DNA of 64,000 bases from contig CAZIQY010000001.1 in the NCBI GenBank assembly GCA_964541605.1, forward strand, positions 1 through 64,000, read 5' to 3'. This DNA is from CAZIQY01 sp964541605. Its GTDB lineage: Bacteria; Desulfobacterota; Syntrophia; Syntrophales; UBA2185. How positions within the stretch are numbered: the stretch's first letter is position 1; every line of letters begins with the position of its first letter. This document shows positions 25,836 to 35,577 of this stretch, piece after piece. The notes beneath the pieces were generated by a model. That model did not search any database. It had not been told where the DNA came from and was given only the letters and a program-made list of their open reading frames with translations. The position numbers were made by a program, and so were the translations under genes.

Positions 25836-27968
25836 CTATTCCGCGGGGACGGCGCATACATCGACAGGGGATTTTTCTTCTTCCATGCCCATAGCCCGCC
25901 AGACGATTTCGGCGATGTCGAACACCGCCATCGTCTCTTCCACCGACCTAGCCTTGATTCCGTCACTCATCATGGTCAGACAGAAGGGACATCCAACGGC
26001 AACCGTACCTGCCTGCACGGCGATGGCCTGGTCGGTTCTCATGTTGTTGATTCTCTCGCCAATGTCCTCTTCCATCCACATCCTTGCTCCTCCCGCGCCA
26101 CAACAGAAGCTTTTCGTCAGATTCTTGTCCATTTCCGTTATCTTCATGCCCGGTACAGCCCGGAGTATGGTGCGAGGCTGATCATAGATATTGTTGTACC
26201 TGCCGAGGAAACAGGAATCGTGATAGGTAAACAATCCTTCAACAGGTTTTCTCAGGACGACCTTTCTTTTTGCAAGGAGGTCTGCAATGATTTCCGAATG
26301 ATGGTAGACTTCAAAATTTCCGCCGAAGTGCGGGTAGTCCTTCTTTAAGGTATTGTATCCATGGGGACAGGTGCAGATAATCTTTTTCACGCCGTAACCG
26401 TTCATGGTTTCGATGTTTGCCTGCATGAGGGCCTGAGAAAGATACTCATTACCGCCTCTCATGGCCGAGTCGCCGCAGCATCCCTCTTCCGTTCCCAGGA
26501 TGCCGAAACTGACGCCTGCTGCCTGAAGGATTCTGGCAAAAGCCATAGATACCTTTTTCCCACGGTCGTCAAACGATCCGGAACATCCCACATAGAAGAG
26601 ATATTCCACATCGTGATTCTCTGCCAGTGTTTTAATTCCAAGATCTTTGGCCCACTCCGCCCGAAGGTGGGCGCCGATCCCCCAGGGGTTCGAATTGTTC
26701 TCCATGTTCCGGAACGTCAACTGGAGTTCCGGGGCAAAATCCGCCTCCGTAAGCACCTTGTACTGCCTCATGTTGACGATTTTCGGCACATGCTCGATGG
26801 AAGATGAACAATGTTCCATGCAGTACATGCAATTCGTGCAGGCCCAGACTTCGTGGAGATCAATCACGCCCCCCGGCATTATCTTTTCTGAAGCCGGTAT
26901 CTCAGGGACTGCGCCTTCTCCGGCAGTCTTCAGGGCTTTTTTTGCCGCGACATGAAGGGGCGCCCTTTCAAGCCAGTAGGTCTTCAGATCCTGCACCATT
27001 TTTTTCGGCGAAAGGGGTTTCCCGGACAGATATGCCGGACACCCGTCCTGACATCTTCCACAGCGGGTGCAGGCGTCGGAATCAAAGATCTGTTTCCAGG
27101 TGAAATCTTCCAGCTGACCGGCGCCGAAGGACTCAGCCGTTTCAAAGTCCCCGATCGGTTCAAGGTTCCCCACGGGCTTGAGAGATGCCATAAAATGATT
27201 GGCCGGCACAGTGACCATGTGCAGCATTCTCGAATAGGGGATGTAGGCGATAAACCCCAGAGAGATAAAGGTATGAACCCACCAGGTTATTTTGTGGAGG
27301 GTTCTTGCCGTGCCATGCTCCAAACCCGCAAAGGTCTTCGACAGGGTATAACCCACAAACGACCACACTTCCCAGGGGGGATTGGTGACATGGATCCTCA
27401 ACGCCTCAATAATAAAACCGGTGATGATGATGCCCCCGATCAGAAGGAGCACAATCGCATCATCGAGCGTGTTATCCGACTCCTTTTTATATGCGAGGCG
27501 ATCCGGCTTGGTCACATATCTTCTGTCGGCCGCGAGGAAGACGCCGATCAGGACAAACAGACCGAACAGCTCCATGAGAAAGGAAAAAACAAGATAAAAT
27601 TTGCCCGTCAGGAAGGGGACGCCCAGAGGCTCGGCAATGTGGAATTCCGTTGCATCGAAGGCCGCCCCGAATATCAGGACAAAAAAACCGAAGAAAATCA
27701 GGCCATGCATGAGACCCGGGTAGAAGTCCCTGAATGTTTTAATCTGAAGAATGCCGTTGAGGAAGAGATTCTTTAACCGCTCCTTGATCTCGTCATTTCT
27801 GATCTCCGACCTGCCCAGAGCGGTCCACATCTGCCATCTGCGGTAAATTCCGTAGCCGAATATGGCAAGGGCAACTGCCGTGAAGGCAAAAAGGAGCCCT
27901 TCGAAATGCTCAGCGTTCCAGAAAACTTCCCTCCCTTCATAGCCGACGGAAAACTTCGACAATTCCAT
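25836..27968 (-). CDS. Membrane-bound ETF:quinone oxidoreductase-like FeS protein (EMO / DUF224 type)
   Basis: A 710-aa integral membrane iron-sulfur protein. An N-terminal nitrate-reductase-gamma-like cytochrome b domain spans about residues 25-250 with 5-6 helices and conserved histidines. Two [4Fe-4S] motifs follow (C300, C303, C306, C310 and C377, C380, C383, C387), then two CCG cysteine-rich domains (YVGCSGSF...GCCGD and HDSCFLGRYN...FCCGAGG), as in heterodisulfide-reductase subunit D. Proteins of this build next to etfBA are known to pass electrons between acyl-CoA dehydrogenase-linked ETF and menaquinone in syntrophs and Geobacter. The gene lies 44 bp after etfA. The exact redox partners here are inferred. 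Confidence 0.92.
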   Translation of the reverse strand: MELSKFSVGYEGREVFWNAEHFEGLLFAFTAVALAIFGYGIYRRWQMWTALGRSEIRNDEIKERLKNLFLNGILQIKTFRDFYPGLMHGLIFFGFFVLIFGAAFDATEFHIAEPLGVPFLTGKFYLVFSFLMELFGLFVLIGVFLAADRRYVTKPDRLAYKKESDNTLDDAIVLLLIGGIIITGFIIEALRIHVTNPPWEVWSFVGYTLSKTFAGLEHGTARTLHKITWWVHTFISLGFIAYIPYSRMLHMVTVPANHFMASLKPVGNLEPIGDFETAESFGAGQLEDFTWKQIFDSDACTRCGRCQDGCPAYLSGKPLSPKKMVQDLKTYWLERAPLHVAAKKALKTAGEGAVPEIPASEKIMPGGVIDLHEVWACTNCMYCMEHCSSSIEHVPKIVNMRQYKVLTEADFAPELQLTFRNMENNSNPWGIGAHLRAEWAKDLGIKTLAENHDVEYLFYVGCSGSFDDRGKKVSMAFARILQAAGVSFGILGTEEGCCGDSAMRGGNEYLSQALMQANIETMNGYGVKKIICTCPHGYNTLKKDYPHFGGNFEVYHHSEIIADLLAKRKVVLRKPVEGLFTYHDSCFLGRYNNIYDQPRTILRAVPGMKITEMDKNLTKSFCCGAGGARMWMEEDIGERINNMRTDQAIAVQAGTVAVGCPFCLTMMSDGIKARSVEETMAVFDIAEIVWRAMGMEEEKSPVDVCAVPAE

Positions 27969-28012
27969 AACGCCTCCATTAAGGACGGGGGGCAGGGATC
28001 CTGTCCCCTATA

Positions 28013-28990
28013 TTACGCGAGCAGTAGTTTGATTTCTTTTGTGAGTTCAGGAACCACCTTGAACAGGTCGTCCACAATGCCGTAATCGGCCCTCGCGAAT
28101 ATCGGAGCTTCCTGATCCTTGTTGATCGCTACAATATATTTCGAAGAGCCCATTCCCGCCAGATGCTGAATGGCGCCGGAAATACCGCAGGCAATATAGA
28201 GATTGGGAGAAACAATCTTACCGGTTTGTCCCACCTGGTCCTTCTGTGGTCTCCAGCCCGCATCCACAGCCGCTCTCGACGCCCCGACCGTCGCGCCCAG
28301 AACATCTGCAAGTTCTTCTATGATGACATAATTTTCCGGCCCCTTCATCCCCCGTCCGCCGGATACAATGATATTGGCCTCCGTCAGATCGACCTTCCCC
28401 GTTGTATCCTTCTGGACTTCGATGACTTTTGTCTTCAACTGACCCGGATCCACACCCGGGTCGAATTTGACGACTTCCCCTGACCTGGAATTTTCCACTA
28501 CGGGAAACACATTGGGCCGAAGCGTTGCCATCTGGGGAAATGCGGCTATCGCCACTTCACCGAAACACTTCCCGGCATACATAGGACGTGACGCCAGCAG
28601 TTTGCCGTCGACAATCTTAACATCCACACAGTCCGTCGCCATACCCGTTGCCAGCTTGCCCACCAGACGGGCGGAAAGATCCCTCCCCTGAGTAGAAGCA
28701 CCCAGAAGCAGAATGGACGGATCATTTTCCTTCACCAGACGGGCAACGGCTGCAGCATGGGCATCCGTTGTATAAGGCTCAAACATGGCATGATCGGCCA
28801 CATATACTTTATCAACACCGTACTTTCCGAGTTCGCCCGCTATTCCTTCAATACCGGAACCCAGGAGTACCGCGCCGACTTCCTCTCCGATCTGGTCCGC
28901 CAGTTTTCTGGCTGTACTGGCAAGTTCAAAACTGATCTTGCGAAAAGCGCCATATCTCTGTTCAGCAACGATCCATACACCTTTTGCCAT
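28013..28990 (-). CDS. etfA: Electron transfer flavoprotein alpha subunit
   Basis: A 325-aa ETF alpha chain. The FAD-binding C-terminal domain shows [13 protein letters not shown], the [11 protein letters not shown] stretch, [25 protein letters not shown] and the closing [12 protein letters not shown]. It lacks an N-terminal ferredoxin extension, so there is no sign in this subunit of the added FeS domain seen in some bifurcating ETFs. GGGGAGG precedes the ATG. It carries electrons from acyl-CoA dehydrogenases to the membrane FeS protein encoded next. Confidence 0.96.
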   Translation of the reverse strand: MAKGVWIVAEQRYGAFRKISFELASTARKLADQIGEEVGAVLLGSGIEGIAGELGKYGVDKVYVADHAMFEPYTTDAHAAAVARLVKENDPSILLLGASTQGRDLSARLVGKLATGMATDCVDVKIVDGKLLASRPMYAGKCFGEVAIAAFPQMATLRPNVFPVVENSRSGEVVKFDPGVDPGQLKTKVIEVQKDTTGKVDLTEANIIVSGGRGMKGPENYVIIEELADVLGATVGASRAAVDAGWRPQKDQVGQTGKIVSPNLYIACGISGAIQHLAGMGSSKYIVAINKDQEAPIFARADYGIVDDLFKVVPELTKEIKLLLA

Positions 28991-29014
28991 TTTTCATTCC
29001 TCCCCTCTCCGGAT

Positions 29015-29785
29015 TTAAATCACCTTCGCTTCTTCTCTGAGCAGTCTCGCCAGTTCCTTGGCCTTGGCCGCCGGGTCGTCGCCGCAGATGATTTTTCCCG
29101 GAGCTCTGGCAGGCGGAGGCAGTGTTTTGACAACTCGGGCCTTCACATCCACGGTCACACCCAGTGATGCGGCGTCTCTGACTTCGACAGGCTTCTTTTT
29201 TGCCTTCATGATTCCCGGAAGGGATGCATAACGCGGTTCATTCAAACCCTTCTGTGCAGTAACCACAGCGGGCAGCGACGTTTCTATCAGAAGCTGGGCG
29301 CCTTCGATGGGCCGTATAATCTTGGCGGAATTGCCGTCCACATCGATCTTTGTCACAACGGTCACCTGGGGAATATTCAGAAGCTCCGCGAGGATCGCCC
29401 CGACCTGACCTGAGTCGTCGTCAATGGCTCTCTGACCGCAAAAGATAATGTCGTAAGGAATGTTTTTGATGGCCGCAGCCAGGGCCGTTGCCGTGGCATA
29501 GGCATCGGCGCCGTCAAAGGCAGGATCGTTGATATGGATGCCCTTGTCGGCGCCCATGGCAAGAGCGGTCCTGATACTCTCCAGGGCGCGCGCCGGTCCA
29601 AGGGACACGATGGTCATCTCGCCGCCGAGTTTTTCTTTCAATCTCAAGCCCTCTTCAACGCCGAATTCATCGTAGGGATTCATGACCCACTTGATTCCCG
29701 TATCATCAATTCCCGATCCGTCCGGCTTCACCCTGATCTGGGTCTCCGTATCCGGAACCTGTTTTACGCAAGTAATAATATTCAC
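29015..29785 (-). CDS. etfB: Electron transfer flavoprotein beta subunit
   Basis: A 256-aa ETF beta chain with the family opening NIITCVKQVPDT and the segments WVMNPYDEFGVEEGLRLKEK and GQRAIDDDSGQVGAILAELL. The start is GTG at 29785, set by AAAGGAGG a few bases upstream; there is no nearby in-frame ATG. It is followed 24 bp later by etfA and preceded 17 bp by acs. Confidence 0.96.
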   Translation of the reverse strand: MNIITCVKQVPDTETQIRVKPDGSGIDDTGIKWVMNPYDEFGVEEGLRLKEKLGGEMTIVSLGPARALESIRTALAMGADKGIHINDPAFDGADAYATATALAAAIKNIPYDIIFCGQRAIDDDSGQVGAILAELLNIPQVTVVTKIDVDGNSAKIIRPIEGAQLLIETSLPAVVTAQKGLNEPRYASLPGIMKAKKKPVEVRDAASLGVTVDVKARVVKTLPPPARAPGKIICGDDPAAKAKELARLLREEAKVI

Positions 29786-29802
29786 CTTTTCCTCCTTTCT
29801 CC

Positions 29803-31779
29803 TTATTGCACTCTGTTCTTCACGATATCGTCGACCACGGCAGGATCCGCCAGGGTGGTTGTATCTCCCAGCTCCCCGATTTCATTCGCAGCGACTTTTC
29901 TCAAAATCCTGCGCATGATCTTGCCGCTTCTGGTCTTCGGCAAGGCATCTGCCCACTGAATCTTTTCCGGGGTCGCGATAGGACCGACCAGGCTCCTGAC
30001 ATGCGCCACCAGTTCTTTCCTCAGCGCTTCTGATTTTTCGACGCCCGTTTTGAGGGTCACATAAGCATAAATGGACTGCCCCTTCAGGTCATGGGGATAA
30101 CCGACCACGGCTGCCTCGGCAACCTTCTCGTGAGCCACCAGGGCGCTCTCGATTTCCGCCGTCCCCAGCCTGTGGCCGGAAACATTGATGACGTCGTCGA
30201 TGCGTCCAGTGAGCTGGTAGTAGCCGTCTTCATCTCTGTTGGACCCGTCGCCGGTAAAATAGTAACCGGGAACCTGAATGAAGTAGATCTCCTGAAATCT
30301 CATGGGATCGCCATAGACGCCCCTCATGATGCCGGGCCACGGTTTTTTGATGCATAGCGCCCCGGATGTAACCGTTTCGGTGACCTCCTCGCCCCTCTCG
30401 TCGACGATGGCCGGCCAGACACCCATGAAGGGCAGCGTCGCCATACCGGGTTTGAGATCGATTGCGCCCGGCAGCGGGGTGATGAGAATGCCCCCCGTCT
30501 CCGTCTGCCACCACGTATCCACGATGGGGAGATCATCCCGACCGATGTAATGATGATACCAGTTCCAGGCCTCCGGGTTGATGGGTTCTCCCACTGAACC
30601 CAGGATGCGCAGAGAGGATATATCCGCCTTCTTCACCCAGTCGCTCCCCTCCTTGGCAATGGCCCGGATGGCCGTGGGAGCCGTGTAGAAGATGGTCACC
30701 TTGTATTTTTCCACCACTTTCCAGAAGCGGCTCACATCGGGATAGTTGGGCACGCCTTCAAACATCACCGAAGTCGCGCCGTTGCAAAGAGGACCATAGA
30801 CGATATAGCTGTGTCCCGTGACCCAGCCGATATCGGCGGTGCACCAGAAGATATCCTCTTCATGGCAGTCAAAGATCATTTTATGGGTGTAGGCGACGTA
30901 GACAAGATATCCGCCCGTCGTGTGCAGGACCCCCTTCGGTTTTCCCGTAGAACCGGATGTGTAGAGGATATAAAGGGGATCTTCCGCATCCAGCCATTCG
31001 GGGTTGCAATCGGGGCTTGCTTTTGCCACCACCTCATGCCACCATAAGTCTCTTCCCTCTTTCATGGTACAGGCTATTTTATCGCCAACCCTCTTGACCA
31101 CAATGACCTTTTCAATGGATGGACAGGCTTTCAGTGCCTCGTCGGCGCCGTTCTTTTGGGGAACGGCCTTGGCGCCGCGGAACGTCCCGTCACAGGTCAC
31201 CAGAACCTTGGATTCACTGTCCTGGATTCGATCCTTCAGAGAGTCGGCGCTGAATCCACCGAATACAACGCTGTGGACGGCACCGATCCGCGTACAGGCC
31301 AGCATTCCGATAGGCAGTTCCGGAATCATGGGGAGGTAGAAACAAACCCTGTCTCCCTTCCGTACACCGAGGGATTTCAGAACATTGGCAAACTTGCAGA
31401 CCTCTTCATGGAGCTGTCTGTAGGTATAGGCCCTGTCCTCTCCGGGTTCGTTGCCTTCCCATTGAATGGCGATTTTATCCCCCCGGACCGGGAGATGCCG
31501 ATCAAGGCAGTTGTATGAAACATTCAGCTTGCCTCCATCAAAGTACTTCACATAAATGGGTCCTTTATTCACGTCAAAATTGTAGTCTTCAATCCTGTCC
31601 CATTTTTTGAACCACTCCACGTACTCTCCCGCAACCTCGGACCAGAAAGCATCGGGCTCCTCTATAGAACGCTTCCAGAGCTTTTCATATTCGGCCTTTC
31701 CTTTGACATAGGCCTTTTCCCTGATCCAGGCCGGTACCGGATAAATCTCCTTCAACTCCATTTTTTCTTCCTCTCCCAT
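29803..31779 (-). CDS. acs: Acetyl-CoA synthetase (AMP-forming)
   Basis: A 658-aa ligase of the ACS group. Visible are the N-terminal ACAS_N region ([14 protein letters not shown]), A3 [20 protein letters not shown], the WWQTETGG substrate segment, and the A10 acetylation-type lysine in [11 protein letters not shown]. It makes acetyl-CoA from acetate; in a syntroph it may also work backwards or activate propionate. The ATG at 31779 follows GGGGGAGG. It is the first gene of the operon leading to etfBA, the membrane FeS protein and fadD, and its leader contains a Fur-like sequence and inverted repeats. Confidence 0.95.
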   Translation of the reverse strand: MGEEEKMELKEIYPVPAWIREKAYVKGKAEYEKLWKRSIEEPDAFWSEVAGEYVEWFKKWDRIEDYNFDVNKGPIYVKYFDGGKLNVSYNCLDRHLPVRGDKIAIQWEGNEPGEDRAYTYRQLHEEVCKFANVLKSLGVRKGDRVCFYLPMIPELPIGMLACTRIGAVHSVVFGGFSADSLKDRIQDSESKVLVTCDGTFRGAKAVPQKNGADEALKACPSIEKVIVVKRVGDKIACTMKEGRDLWWHEVVAKASPDCNPEWLDAEDPLYILYTSGSTGKPKGVLHTTGGYLVYVAYTHKMIFDCHEEDIFWCTADIGWVTGHSYIVYGPLCNGATSVMFEGVPNYPDVSRFWKVVEKYKVTIFYTAPTAIRAIAKEGSDWVKKADISSLRILGSVGEPINPEAWNWYHHYIGRDDLPIVDTWWQTETGGILITPLPGAIDLKPGMATLPFMGVWPAIVDERGEEVTETVTSGALCIKKPWPGIMRGVYGDPMRFQEIYFIQVPGYYFTGDGSNRDEDGYYQLTGRIDDVINVSGHRLGTAEIESALVAHEKVAEAAVVGYPHDLKGQSIYAYVTLKTGVEKSEALRKELVAHVRSLVGPIATPEKIQWADALPKTRSGKIMRRILRKVAANEIGELGDTTTLADPAVVDDIVKNRVQ

Positions 31780-31893
31780 ATTTCCTCCCCCATCTTTTAT
31801 AAATGTTTGCACAACTTATATTCAGTCATTGTAAACGAAGGAATCTCATTTCAGATTTCCCCTGTCGGGGCTTGATGGCGTTAAGGCTTTTGC

Positions 31894-31918
31894 CCTGATG
31901 TTGATGGTTTACATCAGG
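31894..31918. repeat. Inverted repeat in the acs leader
   Basis: CCTGATGT (31894-31901) and ACATCAGG (31911-31918) form a perfect 8-bp inverted repeat about 115 bp upstream of the acs start codon. It may be a hairpin in the leader or an operator. Confidence 0.4.
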
Positions 31919-31941
31919 CAGTTGTGAAATTACAATATTAA

Positions 31942-31960
31942 AAGAATGATAATTATTATT
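31942..31960. promoter_or_regulatory. Fur-box-like sequence upstream of acs
   Basis: The 19 bases match the classic Fur consensus GATAATGATAATCATTATC at 15 positions. AGAATGAT recurs 19 bp away (31962-31969) and GAATGAT again at 31986-31992. The region is AT-rich, which raises the chance of coincidental matches. Confidence 0.35.
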
Positions 31961-32590
31961 AAGAATGATTAAATATTTCACACCTGAATGATTTGACATG
32001 CATTCTACCATGAAATCACTTCTCAGACAAGAAATGTTTCCCCGGAGCAACATATATTTCTGAATATCCCGGGACCAGGATACGATCGAAGCCTGCCGGC
32101 AACCTGTAATGAACCTTGGTCATTATATGACCGTTAGTCACCTCACATGGCCGATCAATTACATGATGGAATGTTTCCTGTCAAGAAATATTTTACAGAA
32201 ATGTTTTGCGGATTCCTTTAGAATTTCTCCTTTTTCCGCCGTGCAAAACTTCCTGCCGGAGGTGGATATCCATTTCACCGTTCCACATATTTTCCAGCCG
32301 GGAGAGCCATCTTATATCCGAAAAGTGTGTTTCTTCCTTTTTCCCCCACGCTTTTTCTCGGGCTTTTTTGAACATGGGGTGTGTTTTTTTTTACACACTT
32401 GCTGCCTGCCCAAACGTCTTCGTCATTTCCCTTTACAGTCACCGCCTGCTCGCTAATACAGTCTTATTTTCAACTACTTACATCTTTTGTACCCCCCCAT
32501 GTCCCCCATAAAATGCCGTTGGTATGCTTATTGCTCCGTATTTATTGCAAATGGCGCTTTCCGTTTTTTCTCACGGGTGGCATTAAAAAC

Positions 32591-32618
32591 TTGACAAGAA
32601 CGGGCGGTGCTGTTAATT
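32591..32618 (+). promoter_or_regulatory. Promoter-like sequence before the outer membrane protein gene
   Basis: TTGACA (32591-32596), a 16-bp spacer and TTAATT (32613-32618), giving a leader of about 120 nt before the ATG at 32746. Confidence 0.5.
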
Positions 32619-32745
32619 CTCAGAGGCTTTTTCAGGAAAGGAGGTGAAAGAAAAGGTAGTTCGTTAAACGTTGGCAGGGATGATCTTTCCCAATTCATGC
32701 CCGGAAAGATCATATGTTAAGAATCAAAAACAGGAGGAAAAATAA

Positions 32746-33390
32746 ATGAGAAAGTTTTGGATTGTATTGCTTGCCGCAGGGCTGATGATGGCATTTACGA
32801 TGCCCGCATTCGGCGCTGTCGGCGGGGGGGACATAAAGATCAGCGGTTCGTATCTCGTCCGCGGTCTCTACGTCGACAACCCCAAGTTGACGAAAGCNNN
32901 NNNNNNNNNNNNNNNNNNNNNNNNNNNNNNNNNNNNNNNNNNNNNNNNNNNNNNNNNNNNNNNNNNNNNNNNNNNNNNNNNNNNNNNNNNNNNNNNNTTC
33001 GAACCCTGCCTCATCTTCGGCAGCTACTGGTACAACCACGCCGGTACAGGCGGCGAGCAAGTATTTTCAACCGGCAAAGACGGCTGGACCTACTTCTGGG
33101 ACAATGTCTGGTTTGCCCAGGGTTATGTCGGCGTTAAACCCGATCCCAAGCTGGATGTTTTCCTGAGCTACAGCTGGATGAAAGCGGATCAGAAACCGGC
33201 AGCGGCCTGGACTTCCGACGCCATCGGTTCGGAAATCGACGTCAAAGTGACCTACAAGATCTTTGACAACCTGGAGTATATGATCGGCGGCGCGTACTTC
33301 TTCACCGGCGATTACTTCAAGGGAACCAACGCGAACAACAAGATTGACAACAACTACCTCTTGCTGCACCAGCTGAACCTCACCTTCTAA
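32746..33390 (+). CDS. Outer membrane beta-barrel protein, interrupted by the scaffold gap
   Basis: The first 50 residues show a signal peptide (about 1-23, ending PAFGA) followed by GGGDIKISGSYLVRGLY, a typical first barrel strand. After 100 N the frame continues for about 130 residues of alternating aromatic strands (GSYWYNHAG, GYVGVKPDPKLDVFLSYSW, LEYMIGGAYFF) and ends LNLTF, with the terminal phenylalanine of outer membrane proteins. It resembles porin/alginate-export-like barrels. The true length is unknown because the gap is a placeholder. A terminator follows at 33427, so it is a single-gene unit. Confidence 0.75.
   Translation: MRKFWIVLLAAGLMMAFTMPAFGAVGGGDIKISGSYLVRGLYVDNPKLTKXXXXXXXXXXXXXXXXXXXXXXXXXXXXXXXXXXFEPCLIFGSYWYNHAGTGGEQVFSTGKDGWTYFWDNVWFAQGYVGVKPDPKLDVFLSYSWMKADQKPAAAWTSDAIGSEIDVKVTYKIFDNLEYMIGGAYFFTGDYFKGTNANNKIDNNYLLLHQLNLTF
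32898..32997. other. Assembly gap (100 N)
   Basis: Exactly 100 N, the customary placeholder for a gap of unknown size, inside the outer membrane protein gene. The reading frame across it cannot be verified. Confidence 0.97.
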
Positions 33391-33426
33391 TTCGGCTGTT
33401 CCTGAAAAAGTGTAACCTGAAACGAA

Positions 33427-33458
33427 AACCCCGGAGGGATTCCCCTCCGGGGTTTTTT
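33427..33458 (+). terminator. Rho-independent terminator after the outer membrane protein gene
   Basis: AACCCCGGAGGG pairs with CCCTCCGGGGTT around a very short loop and is followed by a T-run. Confidence 0.9.
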
Positions 33459-33546
33459 CATCCCGAAAAACCTCCTTGACCCGTACATCACAGATGTGCT
33501 ATTTTTTTATAAACAGAGCTTTGAATAATGACCACCTACCAAACAG

Positions 33547-33655
33547 GTCATGCCGGACATGATCCGGCATCCAGTATTTTCAATATGTTATGGATTCCGG
33601 CTTTCGCCGGAATGAAAAAGTAGGGATTTTCGGACTTTTTGCGAGTTCGTCAACA
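33547..33655. repeat. Dispersed palindromic repeat, copy A
   Basis: Two hairpins in tandem: TGCCGGACATGATCCGGCA (33551-33569) and ATTCCGGCTTTCGCCGGAAT (33594-33613), with the flanks CCAGTATTTTCA and GACTTTTTGCGAGTTCGTCA. Related copies occur at 40387-40440 and 56148-56286. Confidence 0.75.
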
Positions 33656-33679
33656 TTTTATCAAACAGGATTTCTGATT

Positions 33680-33886
33680 ATGCCCATTTATGAGTTCGAA
33701 TGCAGCGCCTGCCGGCATGTTTATGAACGCGTCATGAAGGTCGGGGAAGCCTATGAAAACCTGACCTGTCCGGAGTGCGGCGTTCAGCAACCCAAAAAGT
33801 TGATCGGGTCGTGCAGTTTCCACAGCCGGGAAAGATACGAAGAACGCCTGGCGAGAAGAATGGCGGCCAGAGCGCAGGAAAAATAA
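33680..33886 (+). CDS. FmdB-family zinc ribbon protein
   Basis: A 68-aa protein beginning MPIYEFECSACRHVYE with a second CxxC pair in CPECG, giving a four-cysteine zinc ribbon (about residues 8-37), then a basic, arginine-rich tail. The role of this family is not well defined; it has been tied to regulation of amidase and formamidase genes. The ATG at 33680 gives the canonical N-terminus. Its tail overlaps the upstream extension of the hflX frame. Confidence 0.88.
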   Translation: MPIYEFECSACRHVYERVMKVGEAYENLTCPECGVQQPKKLIGSCSFHSRERYEERLARRMAARAQEK

Positions 33887-35577
33887 TATGGGGGACAATC
33901 CCCAAAACTGAAACCGGACATGGAGCAGAATACCCTATCGACAGGATTCATGGCAACACCACCGGGCTGAAGCCGGAGCAGATCAGGCGGTTGGAGCATC
34001 TCTACCGCCGTCGCATTCCGCCGGAACGGATCATCACCCATGATCTGTCTCGGCAATTGACCGCATTATCCAGGGAAATCAACCGGCAGATCGGCATTCT
34101 CATCAGCCGGCGTGGCGACATCGCCTGCGTTATCGCGGGCTCGTATAAAGACATTCTCATCCCCGACCTCGACCGGTTCCGCGCCGCGTCAACGCGATTC
34201 AAGGGGCTCCGCCTTGTCCACACCCATCTGAACGGCGAGGCTCTCACCAATGACGATCTGACGGACCTTGCGCTCCTTCGCCTCGATCTCGTCTGCGCCA
34301 TCGAGACAGGCGAAGACGGCCTTCCGGGCTTCGCCCACACCGCCCACCTGATCCCGGAAAATCCGGACGGGAAATTCTGGTCCGTCTCGGCGCCGGTTCG
34401 ACCGTCGGAAATGGATCTCAATTTCACGGCCTTTATCCAGGCGCTTGAAGGTGAGTTCACCAGAAAGCAGAAGACCCGCAAGGTGGATTCAACCGACCGG
34501 GCCATTCTCATCCGGGTGGAAACCGATCCCCTGTACGACAGCGAGAGCGCCCTTCACGAACTCACGGAGCTTGCCCGCTCCTGCGGCGTTGAGGTCTTTG
34601 ACACCCTCATCCAGCACCGGGGAGAGCCGGATCCCCGGTTTCTCCTGGGGAAGGGGAAGCTCTCCGACCTGGTGATCCGGGCGATGCAGATCGGCGCCAA
34701 TCTCCTGATATTCGATCATGAACTGGCCCCTGCACAGATTCGATCCATTGGCGATGTCACGGAAATGAAGGTGATCGACCGCACCCAGGTCATTCTCGAC
34801 ATCTTCGCCCGGCGCGCCCACAGCCGGGAAGGAAAATTACAGGTGGAACTCGCCCAGTTAAAATACCTGCTTCCCCGGCTGGTCACAAAAAACACGGCCA
34901 TGTCTCGCCTCACAGGCGGTATCGGCGGCAGAGGTCCGGGAGAAACAAAACTGGAAATCAACCGGCGTCGCGTGAGGGACCGCATTCATCGCCTCGAACG
35001 GGAGCTTCAGGGGATCGAAAGGGCAAGAGACCAGCGACGGACGAAACGCGAAAAAAGGGGGCTTCCGATCATCTCGATCGTGGGCTACACAAACGCCGGA
35101 AAATCCACCCTTTTAAACACCCTGACGAAAAGCAACGTCTTCACGGAGGACCGTCTGTTTGCCACCCTTGACCCCAAGAGTTCAAGACTCCGGTTCCCCC
35201 GAGACACGGAAGCGATCATTACCGACACGGTCGGTTTCATCCGGGATCTCCCGAAGGATCTCTTCGCCGCCTTCCGGGCGACGCTGGGAGAGCTTCACGA
35301 AGCGGACGTCCTTCTTCATGTGATTGATGTGAGCAACCCGGATTTTGAAAACCATATCGCGGCCGTGGAAAAGATTCTCGAAGAACTTGATATTATGATC
35401 AAACCAACGATCAGGGTATTCAATAAAGAAGACAACGTCTTCGACAAGAACCTTCTTGCTTCCCTTTGTAAGCGATTTGGCGCCATTGCCGTATCGGCAT
35501 TGAATCCCGACACCCTCCCACCTCTTCTGAAAAAGCTGGAAACCCTTATCGCCGCGAATTTCACTATTGACATCTGA
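33775..35577 (+). CDS. hflX: GTPase HflX, long form; start codon uncertain
   Basis: A ribosome-associated GTPase. The HflX N-domain covers about residues 210-370 (HRGEPDPRFLLGKGKLSDL, glycine-rich LTGGIGGRGPGETKLE) and the G domain about 420-590, with G1 GYTNAGKST, G3 DTVGF and G4 NKED. An extra N-terminal region (IHGNTTGLKPEQIRRLEHLY...) is the extension found in many deltaproteobacterial HflX proteins. The frame has no ATG, GTG or TTG between the fmdB-like stop (33886) and this conserved start; the nearest upstream start is GTG at 33775 or 33811 inside the preceding gene. ATC at 33937 or ATT near 33946 are possible non-standard starts, or a base may be missing. Confidence 0.9.
   Translation: MRRSATQKVDRVVQFPQPGKIRRTPGEKNGGQSAGKIIWGTIPKTETGHGAEYPIDRIHGNTTGLKPEQIRRLEHLYRRRIPPERIITHDLSRQLTALSREINRQIGILISRRGDIACVIAGSYKDILIPDLDRFRAASTRFKGLRLVHTHLNGEALTNDDLTDLALLRLDLVCAIETGEDGLPGFAHTAHLIPENPDGKFWSVSAPVRPSEMDLNFTAFIQALEGEFTRKQKTRKVDSTDRAILIRVETDPLYDSESALHELTELARSCGVEVFDTLIQHRGEPDPRFLLGKGKLSDLVIRAMQIGANLLIFDHELAPAQIRSIGDVTEMKVIDRTQVILDIFARRAHSREGKLQVELAQLKYLLPRLVTKNTAMSRLTGGIGGRGPGETKLEINRRRVRDRIHRLERELQGIERARDQRRTKREKRGLPIISIVGYTNAGKSTLLNTLTKSNVFTEDRLFATLDPKSSRLRFPRDTEAIITDTVGFIRDLPKDLFAAFRATLGELHEADVLLHVIDVSNPDFENHIAAVEKILEELDIMIKPTIRVFNKEDNVFDKNLLASLCKRFGAIAVSALNPDTLPPLLKKLETLIAANFTIDI

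Larger units (their letters stand above)
31780..32590. other. Long intergenic region between divergent acs and outer membrane protein genes
   Basis: About 810 bp with no supported gene. Open frames here are short, low-complexity (rich in F, C, L, P) and without ribosome binding sites. The part next to acs (31894-31992) is very AT-rich and holds inverted and direct repeats. Further right the strand is T/C-rich, with a small GTGTG/CACAC stem at 32379-32398. Confidence 0.6.

Noticed and set aside
32109..32456. Possible 115-aa gene between acs and the outer membrane protein gene
   Set aside because: The composition is F/C/L/P-rich in T/C-rich DNA, and it has no ribosome binding site or recognisable domain.
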